From Youhaiella tibetensis (lineage in GTDB: Bacteria > Pseudomonadota > Alphaproteobacteria > Rhizobiales > Devosiaceae), in contig NZ_CP041690.1 of the NCBI RefSeq assembly GCF_008000755.1, positions 1,489,260 to 1,553,259 on the forward strand: 64,000 bases of DNA. The letters run 5' to 3'. This document shows, piece by piece, positions 9,446-18,452 of this stretch. The notes beneath the pieces are model-generated. The model worked only from the letters and a program-made list of their open reading frames with translations, ran no database searches and was not told the DNA's origin. The translations under genes and the position numbers were made by a program. Position 1 is the stretch's first letter. The number at the start of each line of letters is the position of its first letter.

Positions 9446-9653
9446 CGGGGGGAAGTTCAAGGCTCCACATCCCTCTCCGGCAGCTGGGGCCGGGGAGGGA
9501 GTCTTGCTTTGGTTCACCCTCACCCTTGTTCCCTCCCCACAAAAGGGGGGCGACGCATTTGCTCGATCCCGGCATTGCCTTTCCGTCCGCATGGGGGAGG
9601 GGTGGAGGACGGGAGTCGGGGGCGAGATTTTGCCCCTGGGGTGATCCTGACCC
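9446..9653. repeat. Intergenic GC-rich palindromic element between convergent genes
   Basis: This 208-base gap has no gene I trust. It starts with a hairpin at 9471-9499 (CCCTCTCCGG with CCGGGGAGGG, one G-T pair) that can act as a terminator for the SnoaL-like gene. After it come CCTCACCC, then CCCTCCCCACAAAAGGGGGG, then GCATGGGGGAGGGG. From memory, similar stretches recur between genes in Devosia-like genomes, so this is probably one copy of a dispersed palindromic repeat. Only one copy was noticed in this window. Confidence 0.45.
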
Positions 9654-10577
9654 TCAGTTCACTCGCCCGCGAACCTCCCTCGGCGAGGCATCGAACCTTG
9701 CCCTGAAGGCACGGGAGAAATGGGCGCTCGAGGAGAAGCCCAGCGAGAAGGCGATGTCCGAGATCGACTGCGTGCGGTCGCCCGAACGGAGCTGCTCACG
9801 CGCCTTTTCGAGGCGCAGGTTCCAGAGGTAGTCGGCGGGCGTGGTGGCGTCTTCCTCGAAAGCGCGGAAGATGTAGCGGGGAGAGCAGCCCATGCGGCGC
9901 GCGATCTCGGCGACGGTCATGTCCGGATCGCCGAGATTGGCTTCGATGTGGGCCTTGACCCGCTGCAACAGTACCTGGCGGGAGGCTTTGGTCGGTGCTC
10001 TGTTCGGCTCCTGGCTCATATTGCCCTCGAGCATGGTGTTGACGAGGTTGAGAAGCGTCTGGCCGACGCTGACGCGGGCGGCATCATCGAGCCGCGCCGC
10101 CTCCCCCAGGGTCGTGCGCATCAGCGAGAACAGCACCTGCTGGAGGCCTGCATGACGCTCCTGGCTGCGGAACGGGCGGGCCAGCCGCTCGAGAACCGGG
10201 CGCGAAAAGGCCGTCCGCGGCATCTGCAACAGGACCAGATCCACCGGCCCGGGATTGGAAAGCAGGTAGGGGCGCGTGGGGTCGTAGACCACCACCGCAT
10301 CGGCGCTGACCTGCGCGCGCCGTCCGTTCTGGCGCAGCTCGGAAAGGCCGCACGTCTGGATGATGAGCTTGATCGCGTCCGGATCGTAGGAGTGCAACAC
10401 CACCCTTTCTCCCAGCACGTCATGGGCGCCGGCCCGCAGGTGCGAGAGACGGACGGTCCCCAGGTCCGTCGCGATCAGCCGCCGGTCGCCGCGCTCGCCG
10501 GGGAAATCGAGGGTGACGTTGCCAAAGAGCGAACGGGCGGCGGCGGCGAAGTCGGAACCTCGGGCGTCGTGATACAC
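9654..10577 (-). CDS. AraC-family transcriptional regulator
   Basis: 307-residue activator-type regulator. Residues 1-190 form an effector-binding region of the AraC_binding_2 kind (GAHDVLGERVVLHSYDPD, ADAVVVYDPTRPYLL). The last 110 residues carry two helix-turn-helix units (MTVAEIARRMGCSPRYIFRA and ISDIAFSLGFSSSAHFSRAF). The start is a GTG at 10577 preceded by GGAG. It is the last gene of the first Liv importer operon (12 bases after livF) and convergent with the SDR-MoaF operon; either may be its target. Confidence 0.88.
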   Translation of the reverse strand: MYHDARGSDFAAAARSLFGNVTLDFPGERGDRRLIATDLGTVRLSHLRAGAHDVLGERVVLHSYDPDAIKLIIQTCGLSELRQNGRRAQVSADAVVVYDPTRPYLLSNPGPVDLVLLQMPRTAFSRPVLERLARPFRSQERHAGLQQVLFSLMRTTLGEAARLDDAARVSVGQTLLNLVNTMLEGNMSQEPNRAPTKASRQVLLQRVKAHIEANLGDPDMTVAEIARRMGCSPRYIFRAFEEDATTPADYLWNLRLEKAREQLRSGDRTQSISDIAFSLGFSSSAHFSRAFRARFDASPREVRGRVN

Positions 10578-10589
10578 GGGTGGAGCTCC

Positions 10590-11303
10590 TTACTGGGCGA
10601 GGTAGGCGCCGTGGAGGATTTCGGGGTTCTCGCGCAGGGTCGCCGAAGGGCCGTCATAGACGAGCCGCCCCCGTTCCAGAACCATAGCGTGCCGGGCCAG
10701 ATCGAGCGCCAGCTTGGCGAACTGTTCGATGAGCAGCACGCCTATCCCCTGGCTCGCGGCGAGCTTGAGCGCTTCGGCGAGGCGCCGGACCACAGTCGGC
10801 GCGAGCCCCAGGGAAAGCTCGTCCACGATCATGAAATCGGGCCTGGCAATGAAGGCCTGGCCCATCGCCACCATCTGCTTCTGCCCGCCTGAGAGGTCCG
10901 AAGCCTGCTGGCGGCGCCGTTCGGCGAGTTCGGGGAAGATTTCGTAGACGCGGTCGAGGCCCGCCCGTCGCGCCGTGGCGGAAGGATCGAGCGCGGCGAC
11001 CAGAAGATTGTCCTCCACGCTCAACTGCCCCAGAACGCGGTGGCCTTCGGGCACGAGCGCCACGCCATGGCGGCGGATGCGGTCGGGCGAAAGCCCGGTC
11101 AGCGTCTCGTCCCCGAGCCTCACCTTGCCGCTGTCGGTGGGAATGGCGCCGGCAAGGGCCATGACCGTCGAGGACTTGCCGGCGCCGTTCGCTCCCAGCA
11201 ATGCCGAGATCTGGCCGGGCGCGACCCCGAACGAAATATCGTGAATGACGCGCTTGCCGCCGCGCGCGACGGTGAGGTTCTGGACGGTGATCGAACGGGT
11301 CAT
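10590..11303 (-). CDS. livF: Branched-chain amino acid type ABC importer ATPase (LivF family), system 1
   Basis: 237-residue ATPase of a HAAT-family importer. Walker A (GANGAGKSS), the canonical signature LSGGQKQMVAMG and a LivF-type Walker B (MIVDELSLGLAP) are present. It starts 3 bases after the livG stop. Together with livG, livM, livH and the binding protein it forms a complete importer. The family carries amino acids, amides, urea and aromatic acids, so the substrate is not fixed by homology. The neighbouring alcohol and aldehyde oxidising enzymes suggest a catabolic substrate. Confidence 0.9.
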   Translation of the reverse strand: MTRSITVQNLTVARGGKRVIHDISFGVAPGQISALLGANGAGKSSTVMALAGAIPTDSGKVRLGDETLTGLSPDRIRRHGVALVPEGHRVLGQLSVEDNLLVAALDPSATARRAGLDRVYEIFPELAERRRQQASDLSGGQKQMVAMGQAFIARPDFMIVDELSLGLAPTVVRRLAEALKLAASQGIGVLLIEQFAKLALDLARHAMVLERGRLVYDGPSATLRENPEILHGAYLAQ

Positions 11304-11306
11304 CTC

Positions 11307-12011
11307 TCAGAACTCCCCCAGATAGGCGCGGCGGACATCGGGGCTGGCCAGCACCTCCTCGGTGGGACCGAGGGCGAGCATCTTGCCGTAGTCGAGCACC
11401 AGCGTCTGCGTGCACATCGAACGGATGAGCTCGACATCGTGATCGATGAGAAGCACCTGGGCGCCGAATTCGTCGGGGATGCGCATGATGAGCTCGCGCA
11501 GGGTCGCGCTTTCCTCGTCCGTGAGCCCCGCCGCCGGCTCGTCGAGCAGCACCAGCCGCGGCTTGCCGATGAGGCACTTGCTCAGCTCGACGAGGCGCCG
11601 CTGGAAGAGGTTGAGGGCCTTGCCCAGCGTATCGGCGACGCCGCGCAGTCCGGTGAAGGCAAGGGCGGCTTCCACCGCCTCGATCCGCTCGCCCGGGCCG
11701 GTGACGTGGTCGGCGATGGCGTAGAGGTTGCCGGCCACGGTGAGGTCTTCCACCACCTGTTCGGTCTGGAACGAGCGGCGCAGGCCCGACTTGACGCGAT
11801 CGAGCGGCCGCAGGGCCAGCAAGTCGCGCCCCTCGACCTTGACGGCACCCTGGACCGGCGAAACGAAGCCGGAGAGAACGTTGAGCAGCGTCGTCTTGCC
11901 GGCGCCGTTGGGGCCGATGAGGCCCGAAACCGGCGCCGAGATGGTTGCGGTCAGGTTGTCGATGGGGCGGACGCCCCCGAACTGCACGACGAGGTTTTCG
12001 ATGGCGATCAT
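11307..12011 (-). CDS. livG: Branched-chain amino acid type ABC importer ATPase (LivG family), system 1, degenerate signature
   Basis: 234-residue ATPase pairing with LivF. Walker A GPNGAGKT (residues 33-40) and Walker B LVLLDEP (153-159) are intact, and the D-loop/H-loop region reads LLIDHDVEL. The ABC signature, normally LSxGQxR, reads LNLFQRRL at about 133-140, so the key Ser and Gly are missing. This suggests only one of the two ATP sites in the LivF-LivG dimer is hydrolytic. The gene overlaps livM by four bases. Confidence 0.88.
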   Translation of the reverse strand: MIAIENLVVQFGGVRPIDNLTATISAPVSGLIGPNGAGKTTLLNVLSGFVSPVQGAVKVEGRDLLALRPLDRVKSGLRRSFQTEQVVEDLTVAGNLYAIADHVTGPGERIEAVEAALAFTGLRGVADTLGKALNLFQRRLVELSKCLIGKPRLVLLDEPAAGLTDEESATLRELIMRIPDEFGAQVLLIDHDVELIRSMCTQTLVLDYGKMLALGPTEEVLASPDVRRAYLGEF

Positions 12012-13036
12012 GGCTTATGCCCCTTGCGGGTAAGGCGGGCGATGAGCCCCGAAATCTGCCCCGCGATGCCTGCCGGGGCGGTGGCGAGCGCCTGGAACAG
12101 CGCGACCCCGAAAATGCCGATGGTGACGTAGCCGTCGATGCCCAGATCTGTCAGCAGGGCAGGAACCGCGCGCAGCAGGAGCCCGGCGATGAGGGCGCCG
12201 TACCAGTTGTAGACGCCCCCCACGACGGCGAGCGCGAAGAGGTTGAGGCTTTCGAAGGCCGTGAAGGCGCGGCCGTCGAGCTGGCCGACATTGCCCGCGA
12301 GCAGGGCCCCGGCAATCCCGGCGAGGAAGCCGGAGAGGGCGAAGGCCCAGGCCTTGTAGGTGAGCACGTTCACGCCCGAGGCGATGGCGACGTGCTCGCC
12401 CTTGCGGATCAGCGCCCAGGCGCGCCCCGGCCGGGCCAGCTTGTGCCACTGGGAAATGACCAGGCCGATGGTGGCGACGATCGACACATAGACGAAATAA
12501 GGCACCGAATCCTGGGCGAGGTCGGGACGGGAGAGCATGGCGCGTCCGGCGCCGTCCGCCCGGCCGAGGAAGCCCGGCCCCCCATCGGGAAAACCCCAGG
12601 CCCCGATGATGGTCTGGAAGCCCCCGGCAAGCATCAGCGTGACGAGCGCGAGGTAGAGCCCGCGCAGGCGCAGGGCGGGAATACCGAAGATGAGTCCGAC
12701 AAGCGCGGCGACGATGCCGCCCGAAAGCATCGAGACTTCGAAAGGCGGATGCCAGGCGTGGCCGATGCGCAGCGTCACCCAGCCGCCGACACCCACCAGC
12801 GCGAACTGGCAGAGCGAGACGAGGCCGAGCTGGCCATAGAGGATCGCCAGCCCGGTGACCGAGAGCGACAGGGCAACCGCTGAGGTTGCGGCCGTCAGCC
12901 AGAACGAATTGGCCAGCAGCGCCACGGCGGCGGTGAATACGGCCATGACCACTGGAATGACGAGGACTTCGCGGGGAACGCGGATGGCGGAAGGTGAAGC
13001 CATGGGGCGAGCTAGGGTCTGGTTCTGAGCGGTCAT
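12008..13036 (-). CDS. livM: Branched-chain amino acid type ABC importer permease (LivM family), system 1
   Basis: 342-residue membrane permease with about ten helices. The family hallmark GLVSLCQFALVGVGGWV follows TGLAILYGQL, and the segment GIPALRLRGLYLALVTLMLAG is the conserved LivM loop. It overlaps livH upstream and livG downstream by ATGA junctions, so synthesis of the four subunits is coupled. Confidence 0.9.
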   Translation of the reverse strand: MTAQNQTLARPMASPSAIRVPREVLVIPVVMAVFTAAVALLANSFWLTAATSAVALSLSVTGLAILYGQLGLVSLCQFALVGVGGWVTLRIGHAWHPPFEVSMLSGGIVAALVGLIFGIPALRLRGLYLALVTLMLAGGFQTIIGAWGFPDGGPGFLGRADGAGRAMLSRPDLAQDSVPYFVYVSIVATIGLVISQWHKLARPGRAWALIRKGEHVAIASGVNVLTYKAWAFALSGFLAGIAGALLAGNVGQLDGRAFTAFESLNLFALAVVGGVYNWYGALIAGLLLRAVPALLTDLGIDGYVTIGIFGVALFQALATAPAGIAGQISGLIARLTRKGHKP

Positions 13037-13899
13037 CGGTCTTTGAGCGCCGCCTGCGCGGTGCTTCCCAGGATCATGACGGCGATGAGGGCGATGACGA
13101 ACGGGGTGGCCGAACGGTAGGGCGAAATCCAGTCGATGGGCGTCAGCAGCGCTTCAGCGACCCCGATGCCGAGGCCGGCAAAGGCCGTGACCCAGAGCGA
13201 GCGGAGCTGGCCGAGAATGGCGGCGGCAATCGCCGGGATGACGAGGAAGGTCAGGAATGTCCCCTGCAGCCGCACGAGATCGGCGAGCAGCAGGCCCCCG
13301 AGCCCGGCGAAGATGCCGGTGATGATCCAGGCGGCGGTCTCGGTGCGGGTGATGCGCACCCCCAGGATCGCCGAGAGGTCACGGTCATTGGCGAGGGCGC
13401 GCATGTCGAGCCCGAGGCGCGTGGTGCCGAGCAGCACGGTGATGCCGCCGACGACCACGATGGCCAGGACCAGCGCGATGATGCGGGTAAAGGTCAGCCG
13501 CACGCCGAAGAGCGTGAGGTACATCTGGTCGGTCGGAAACTGCAGGCGGCGCGGCAGCTCGCCCCACACCACGCCCATGAGCGCGATGAGGAACAGCGCC
13601 AGCGCAAGCGTGCCGACGGCGCGCACCACGGTGTCGCGATAGGAGAGCAGGGGAGCCAGGAACCGGCCGTAAAGGAAACTGACGAGCGTGGACACCAGGA
13701 CCGCGGCGAGGATCGCCAGTGCGAGTGGATAGTCCCATTCCATAAGCTGCCAGGCGACGTGCGCCCCGACCGCCCCGATGGCGCCGAAGGCGAAATTCAG
13801 GACGCCGGTGGCGCGGAAGAGCACCAGCAGGCCGACTCCGGACAGCGCATAGACTGCGCCGATCCCCAGGCCCGAGATGATGAAAGGCAGGAAATTCAT
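13033..13899 (-). CDS. livH: Branched-chain amino acid type ABC importer permease (LivH family), system 1
   Basis: 288-residue membrane permease with the LivH fold. The N-terminal segment ISGLGIGAVYALSGVGLLVL and the motif GVLNFAFGAIGAVGAHVAW are diagnostic. It follows the binding-protein gene after a 63-base gap that holds a strong hairpin, so its expression is probably lower than that of the binding protein. Confidence 0.9.
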   Translation of the reverse strand: MNFLPFIISGLGIGAVYALSGVGLLVLFRATGVLNFAFGAIGAVGAHVAWQLMEWDYPLALAILAAVLVSTLVSFLYGRFLAPLLSYRDTVVRAVGTLALALFLIALMGVVWGELPRRLQFPTDQMYLTLFGVRLTFTRIIALVLAIVVVGGITVLLGTTRLGLDMRALANDRDLSAILGVRITRTETAAWIITGIFAGLGGLLLADLVRLQGTFLTFLVIPAIAAAILGQLRSLWVTAFAGLGIGVAEALLTPIDWISPYRSATPFVIALIAVMILGSTAQAALKDR

Positions 13900-13919
13900 T
13901 GACCGTCCCCGTGAGAAGG

Positions 13920-13950
13920 GCGCGTCCCCGGTGCTGCTCCGGGGACGCGC
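13920..13950 (-). terminator. Intercistronic hairpin after the binding-protein gene, system 1
   Basis: A perfect 12-base inverted repeat (GCGCGTCCCCGG and CCGGGGACGCGC) surrounds a 7-base loop, directly after the binding-protein stop and 21 bases before the livH start. There is no T-run, so partial termination or 3'-end protection of the upstream message is more likely than full termination. Confidence 0.7.
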
Positions 13951-13962
13951 TGGCGTCAGGAC

Positions 13963-15219
13963 TTACTGGGTGATCCCGGCGCTCTTTTCGAAGGCGCGAA
14001 TGTCGGCCAGTTCCGGATCGGGCGAGGGAGCGCAATCGGAAACCACCTTCCACTTGCCGCCTTCGCTGACCGCCATGCGCGTGGTGCTGTTCGCATTGTG
14101 GCGGGGCTGGTCGGCGCCGAAATACCAGGGCGCGCAGAAGATATCGCTCTCGAAAGCCTTGATGTCGGCCACGGCCTTGCCGGCGGTTTCGCGGGTGATG
14201 TTGGCGGGGTCGATGCTCATCAGCGCCTTTTCGGCGATGCGGGCGGCCAGGTAGCCGGCCTGGGCGAAGGTGTCGCGCGGGTCGCTCTTCTGGCCGTATT
14301 CATCCATCACGGCGAGCCAGTTCTGGTTGTCCGGGGTGGTGGCCTCGAGGTCGTTGAACTCCATGTTCACGTAGAACTTGCCGTCCCAGCCCGGCCCGAT
14401 GGTCTCGGGCACCGATAGGTCGTAGGCGGAGGCGGCCGAGACGAACTTGATCTTCTCGTTGAGCCCCTGTTCCTCGGCGGCCACCAGCAGCGGCACGGCC
14501 GAACCCTTGGACATGCCAAGCACGATGACGTCCGGATTGGACGATGCCGCCTGGAGCATTACCGAGGTGGAGTCGGCGCTGCCCTGGTCGATGAGGATGG
14601 TGGAGGCGGGGAAGCCCTTTTCCTTGGCGAGCAGCATTACGCCGTCGCAGGACCACGAGCCCACGTTCGGGATGTTGGGGCCAATGCAGACCACCGACTT
14701 GGCGCCGAGCTGATCCAGCGCATAGCCCATGGCGCCGAGCATCGAGACGCGCGGACCGGCATTGGTCGGCGCGATGGCCGAGGCGAAGAAGCACTCACGC
14801 GGCACGCCGACGCCGGCGACGACGGTAATGCCGGACTTCTTGTAGAAGTCGGCATTGGCGCCGCATTCCACGAACGAGGAATTGCCGACCATCAGCACGG
14901 CCTTCTGGTCATCCACCAGCTTGGCGGCGAGCTGGGCGGCGATTTCGGGGTTCCACTGGTCGTCTTCGACCATGTATTGCACCGGCCGCCCGTGGATGCC
15001 GCCATTGGCGTTGAGGCAATCGAAATACGCCTTGGCCGCCCGGGTCGAATTGGAAAAATCGTCCGGGCCGGTCTTGCCGGTGATGGCGCCGATGACGATG
15101 GGCTCGCCGGTCGCGGCCTGGCCCGTTCCTTCACCACAGACCGCGGCGGCGCTCGCGCCTCCTGCGGACATGACGATGAAAGCTAGTCCTGCGGCAATGG
15201 CCGCCAAACGCAGTTTCAT
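13963..15219 (-). CDS. HAAT-family ABC importer substrate-binding protein (LivK-like), system 1
   Basis: Periplasmic binding protein of the first Liv-type importer, 418 residues. Residues 1-25 are a signal peptide ending ASA, followed by the type I binding-protein fold (PIVIGAITGKTGPDD near the start, then LNANGGIHGRPVQYMVEDD). The ATG at 15219 was chosen because GAGGAG precedes it and the signal peptide follows immediately; a start further upstream would bury it. Seven or so cysteines suggest disulphides. The ligand is unknown. Confidence 0.88.
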   Translation of the reverse strand: MKLRLAAIAAGLAFIVMSAGGASAAAVCGEGTGQAATGEPIVIGAITGKTGPDDFSNSTRAAKAYFDCLNANGGIHGRPVQYMVEDDQWNPEIAAQLAAKLVDDQKAVLMVGNSSFVECGANADFYKKSGITVVAGVGVPRECFFASAIAPTNAGPRVSMLGAMGYALDQLGAKSVVCIGPNIPNVGSWSCDGVMLLAKEKGFPASTILIDQGSADSTSVMLQAASSNPDVIVLGMSKGSAVPLLVAAEEQGLNEKIKFVSAASAYDLSVPETIGPGWDGKFYVNMEFNDLEATTPDNQNWLAVMDEYGQKSDPRDTFAQAGYLAARIAEKALMSIDPANITRETAGKAVADIKAFESDIFCAPWYFGADQPRHNANSTTRMAVSEGGKWKVVSDCAPSPDPELADIRAFEKSAGITQ

Positions 15220-15336
15220 GAGTTCCTCCTCCACTGATCGCTTCTTTTTCGCCCGGGTCGCCGCGATCAGGCAGTTGCGGCCCGGAAGGTCCTGGCGCTT
15301 GGCTCCGGCGCGTCCTCCACGCACCGGAAAGCGCAA

Positions 15337-16932
15337 TCAGCCGGCAATGACCTTGCCGGTGATGAACGAGGCCGCGCGAGCGGCGATCATCATCACGGGG
15401 GCATTGGTGTTGCCGGAGACGAGTGTGGGCATGACCGAGGCATCGCAGACGCGAAGTCCGTCGACGCCATGCACCTTGAGATCGGGGCCCACCACGGCCG
15501 TCCTGTCCTCGGCGCGGCCCATCCTGGCCGTGCCCGAGGGATGGAACACCGTCTTGGCGGTCTGCCGGATGTAGTCGCGCAGGGCCGCCGGATCGCTCTC
15601 GACGCCCGGCCTGGGCAGAACGCGGCGTTTGACGAGCCGAGCCAGCGCCGGGGCTTCGAGAATGCGGATGGCAAGCTGGACGCCACGCGCCAGCGTCTCG
15701 ACATCGGCGGGATCGGACAGGGCATTGGCGTTGAAAAGCGCGCTGTCGACAGGGTTGGCCGAGCGAAGCTTGACCGTGCCCCGCGAGCGCGGACGCAGGA
15801 AGCAGGGGCCAATGGAAAGCCCGTGTCCGGGCTCGGGCTCGCGATCCACGAAACCGATGAGCGTCGGAATGACGTGGAACTGGATGTCGGGCTGTCCCAC
15901 CCCGGCGGTATCGGCGAAGCCCCCCGCTTCCACGACGTTGGAGGCCAGCAGCCCCTGGCGCGCCGCAACATAGCGCAGCATGTGCAGCGCGGCCTTGACG
16001 CCCTGGTCCTGCCCGAGGATCGAAATCGGATCGCGCGTTTCGCCCTGAACGGGCACTTCGAGGTGATCCTGGAAATTCTCTCCCACGCCCGGAAGGTCGG
16101 CGACCACCGGGATACCAAGGCTCGAGAGGTGATCGGCGTCGCCGATCCCCGACACTTGCAGGATCTTGGGCGTGGCGATGGCGCCCGCCGTAAGGATGAC
16201 CTCGCGATTGGCGAGATAGCGCGTCCCGTCGAGCAGCTCGACCCCGGTGGCGCGCTTGCCCTCGAAGGTCACACGGGCGACCTTGCGCTCGGTGAGGATC
16301 GTGAGGTTGCGGCGGCGTTCTGCCTCGCGCAGGAAGGCTTGCGCCGAACTCCAGCGGCGCCCGTTATGGGTCGTGCTCTGGTAGAAGCCCACGCCCTCCT
16401 GGTCTTCGCCGTTGAAATCGGGATTAGGCTTGAGGCCGGCTTCCTGGGCAGCCTCGACGAAGGCGCGCGTCAGCGGATGGCGATGGCGCGGGTTGGAAAC
16501 GAAGAGCGTGCCGGCCTGCCCGTGATAAGCGCCGTTGAAGGTGTCGTTGTTCTCCAGCGAGCGGAAGGCGGGGAGCACTTCCTCGTAGGACCAGCCGGGG
16601 CATCCGGACTGGGCCCAGGTGTCGTAGTCGTTGCGGTGCCCGCGGATGTAGATCATGGCGTTGATCGACGATCCCCCGCCCAGCACGTTGCCCTGCGGCA
16701 CGATAGAGGGCCGCCCGTTGAGGCCCTTTTCGGGCTCGGACGCGTAGGGGTGGACGGCTTCGCCCTTGGCCAGGACCTTGAAGAACGTGGCGGGGATATG
16801 GATCCACGGATCGGTGTCGCGCTTGCCGGATTCGATCAGCAGCACGCTCGCGGAGGGATCCTCGGAGAGCCGGTTGGCCAGCACGCACCCGGCCGAGCCA
16901 CCGCCGACGATGATGTAATCGTAGCGCTCCAT
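15337..16932 (-). CDS. GMC-family FAD-dependent oxidoreductase (choline/alcohol dehydrogenase type)
   Basis: 531-residue flavoprotein. DYIIVGGGSAGCVLANRLSE binds the FAD ADP moiety, QGNVLGGGSSINAMIYIRG is the GMC signature 1, and the C-terminal active-site region contains FHPSGTARMG and GNTNAPVMMI with the catalytic His and Asn. Members oxidise alcohols to aldehydes or further, as in choline, polyethylene glycol or aryl alcohol dehydrogenases. The aldehyde dehydrogenase gene immediately upstream (gap 3 bases) would take the aldehyde product to the acid. Confidence 0.92.
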   Translation of the reverse strand: MERYDYIIVGGGSAGCVLANRLSEDPSASVLLIESGKRDTDPWIHIPATFFKVLAKGEAVHPYASEPEKGLNGRPSIVPQGNVLGGGSSINAMIYIRGHRNDYDTWAQSGCPGWSYEEVLPAFRSLENNDTFNGAYHGQAGTLFVSNPRHRHPLTRAFVEAAQEAGLKPNPDFNGEDQEGVGFYQSTTHNGRRWSSAQAFLREAERRRNLTILTERKVARVTFEGKRATGVELLDGTRYLANREVILTAGAIATPKILQVSGIGDADHLSSLGIPVVADLPGVGENFQDHLEVPVQGETRDPISILGQDQGVKAALHMLRYVAARQGLLASNVVEAGGFADTAGVGQPDIQFHVIPTLIGFVDREPEPGHGLSIGPCFLRPRSRGTVKLRSANPVDSALFNANALSDPADVETLARGVQLAIRILEAPALARLVKRRVLPRPGVESDPAALRDYIRQTAKTVFHPSGTARMGRAEDRTAVVGPDLKVHGVDGLRVCDASVMPTLVSGNTNAPVMMIAARAASFITGKVIAG

Positions 16933-16935
16933 GGG

Positions 16936-18342
16936 TCAGCTCAGGACCGTCTGGGCGACGGTCAGCTCCTTGAGGCCTTCGACGCCGAACTGGACGCCGA
17001 TGCCCGATTGCTTGATGCCGCCATGCGGCGCATTGGGCTGGATGGCCCCGTGCTTGTTGACCCAGGCAATGCCGCATTCGAGGCGCGTCGCCAGTTCGCG
17101 CGCCTTTTCGATATTGCTCGACCAGATCGATCCGCCCAGGCCCACCGGCAGGCTGTTGGCGCGATCGATGACTTCGTCGATGTCGCTGTAGCGGATGATG
17201 GGAAGGGCAGGGCCGAACTGCTCCTCGTCCACAAGCCGGAAACCGTGATCGACATCTGCGACCAGCGTGATGGGGTAGAAGTAGCCGGGACGCTCCATGC
17301 GGGCTCCGCCGGTGAGGATCCGCCCGCCCCTGGTGCGCGCGTCTTCGACCAGCTCGCTCACCTTGTTGAACTGCATCTCGTTCTGGATGGGGCCGAGGAT
17401 CGAGGCTTCGTCCTGCCCGTCGCCGATGGCGATGGTGCCGGCATAGGCGACGAGTTCCTCGCACACCGCATCGTAGATGCTGTCATGGACATAGAGGCGC
17501 TTGAGGGCCGAACAGGTCTGGCCGTTGTTGATGAAGGCGCCCCAGAAGAGCCCCTGTGCGATCTGCTTGGGATCGGCATCGGGCAGGACGATGCCCGCGT
17601 CGTTTCCGCCCAGCTCGAGCGTGAGGCGCTTGAGGGTGGCCACGGCCGAGGCCATGACCTTCTTGCCGGTCTCGATCGAGCCGGTGAAGGTCATCTTGGC
17701 GATGCCTGGATGCGCCGAAAGGGCCGCACCGATGCTGTTCTCCCCGGTGATGACGTTGACCACGCCCGGCGGCAGAACCTGATTGATGAGTTCGACCATG
17801 CGGATGGTGGAAAGCGGCGTCTGCGGCGAGGGCTTGAGCACGACGGTGTTGCCGGCGCGGATGGCGGGAATGATATGCCAGGAGGCGATCATCACCGGCC
17901 AGTTCCACGGGGTGATCGAACCGACGACGCCGATCGGCTTGCGGTGAAGCTCGACACGCCCCTCGTTGTTGTCCTGCAGGATTTCGACCGGAAGGGTGAG
18001 GTCGGCGGTGTAGCGGGTCCAGGCGAGGGTGCCGCCCATCTCGAAACGCGAGCCGAGGCCGTTGAGGGGCTTACCCTGTTCGCGGGTCAGCAGCAGCGCC
18101 AGCTCTTCCTGATTGGCGGCGATGATATCGGCCACCGCATGGCAGGCACGCTTGCGCTCGGCATCGGCGGTGCGGCTCCAGGTCTTGAAGGCGCGGGCGG
18201 CGGCTTCGACGGCGAGGTCGAGCTGCTCGGGCGTGGCAAGCGGCATCAGGCCGACGGTGTCGCCGGTCGATGGATTTTTGACTTCGGCATGGCTGGCGGT
18301 CTCGACGCGCTTGCCGTCGATCAAAAGGGCATACGGATTCAC
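16936..18342 (-). CDS. NAD(P)-dependent aldehyde dehydrogenase
   Basis: 468-residue aldehyde dehydrogenase with the catalytic Glu in LELGGNDAGIV and catalytic Cys in NNGQTCSALKR. It is slightly shorter than the usual 480-500 residues but complete. The start is a GTG (18342); the protein begins MNPYALLIDGKR. It is the first gene of the unit that continues with the GMC oxidoreductase and the Liv importer, so it probably completes an alcohol to aldehyde to acid sequence on the imported compound. A 6-base inverted repeat (18352-18368) covers its ribosome site. Confidence 0.9.
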   Translation of the reverse strand: MNPYALLIDGKRVETASHAEVKNPSTGDTVGLMPLATPEQLDLAVEAAARAFKTWSRTADAERKRACHAVADIIAANQEELALLLTREQGKPLNGLGSRFEMGGTLAWTRYTADLTLPVEILQDNNEGRVELHRKPIGVVGSITPWNWPVMIASWHIIPAIRAGNTVVLKPSPQTPLSTIRMVELINQVLPPGVVNVITGENSIGAALSAHPGIAKMTFTGSIETGKKVMASAVATLKRLTLELGGNDAGIVLPDADPKQIAQGLFWGAFINNGQTCSALKRLYVHDSIYDAVCEELVAYAGTIAIGDGQDEASILGPIQNEMQFNKVSELVEDARTRGGRILTGGARMERPGYFYPITLVADVDHGFRLVDEEQFGPALPIIRYSDIDEVIDRANSLPVGLGGSIWSSNIEKARELATRLECGIAWVNKHGAIQPNAPHGGIKQSGIGVQFGVEGLKELTVAQTVLS

Positions 18343-18452
18343 GTTGGGCTCCTCCCAGAACTTGGGAGAAGTATGAATCCGTTAACGAATGCCGTCTTGG
18401 AGAGGGACGCGGGCAGACTTGGACTCAAACGCGCGAAAGGCGCGGGCCATTC

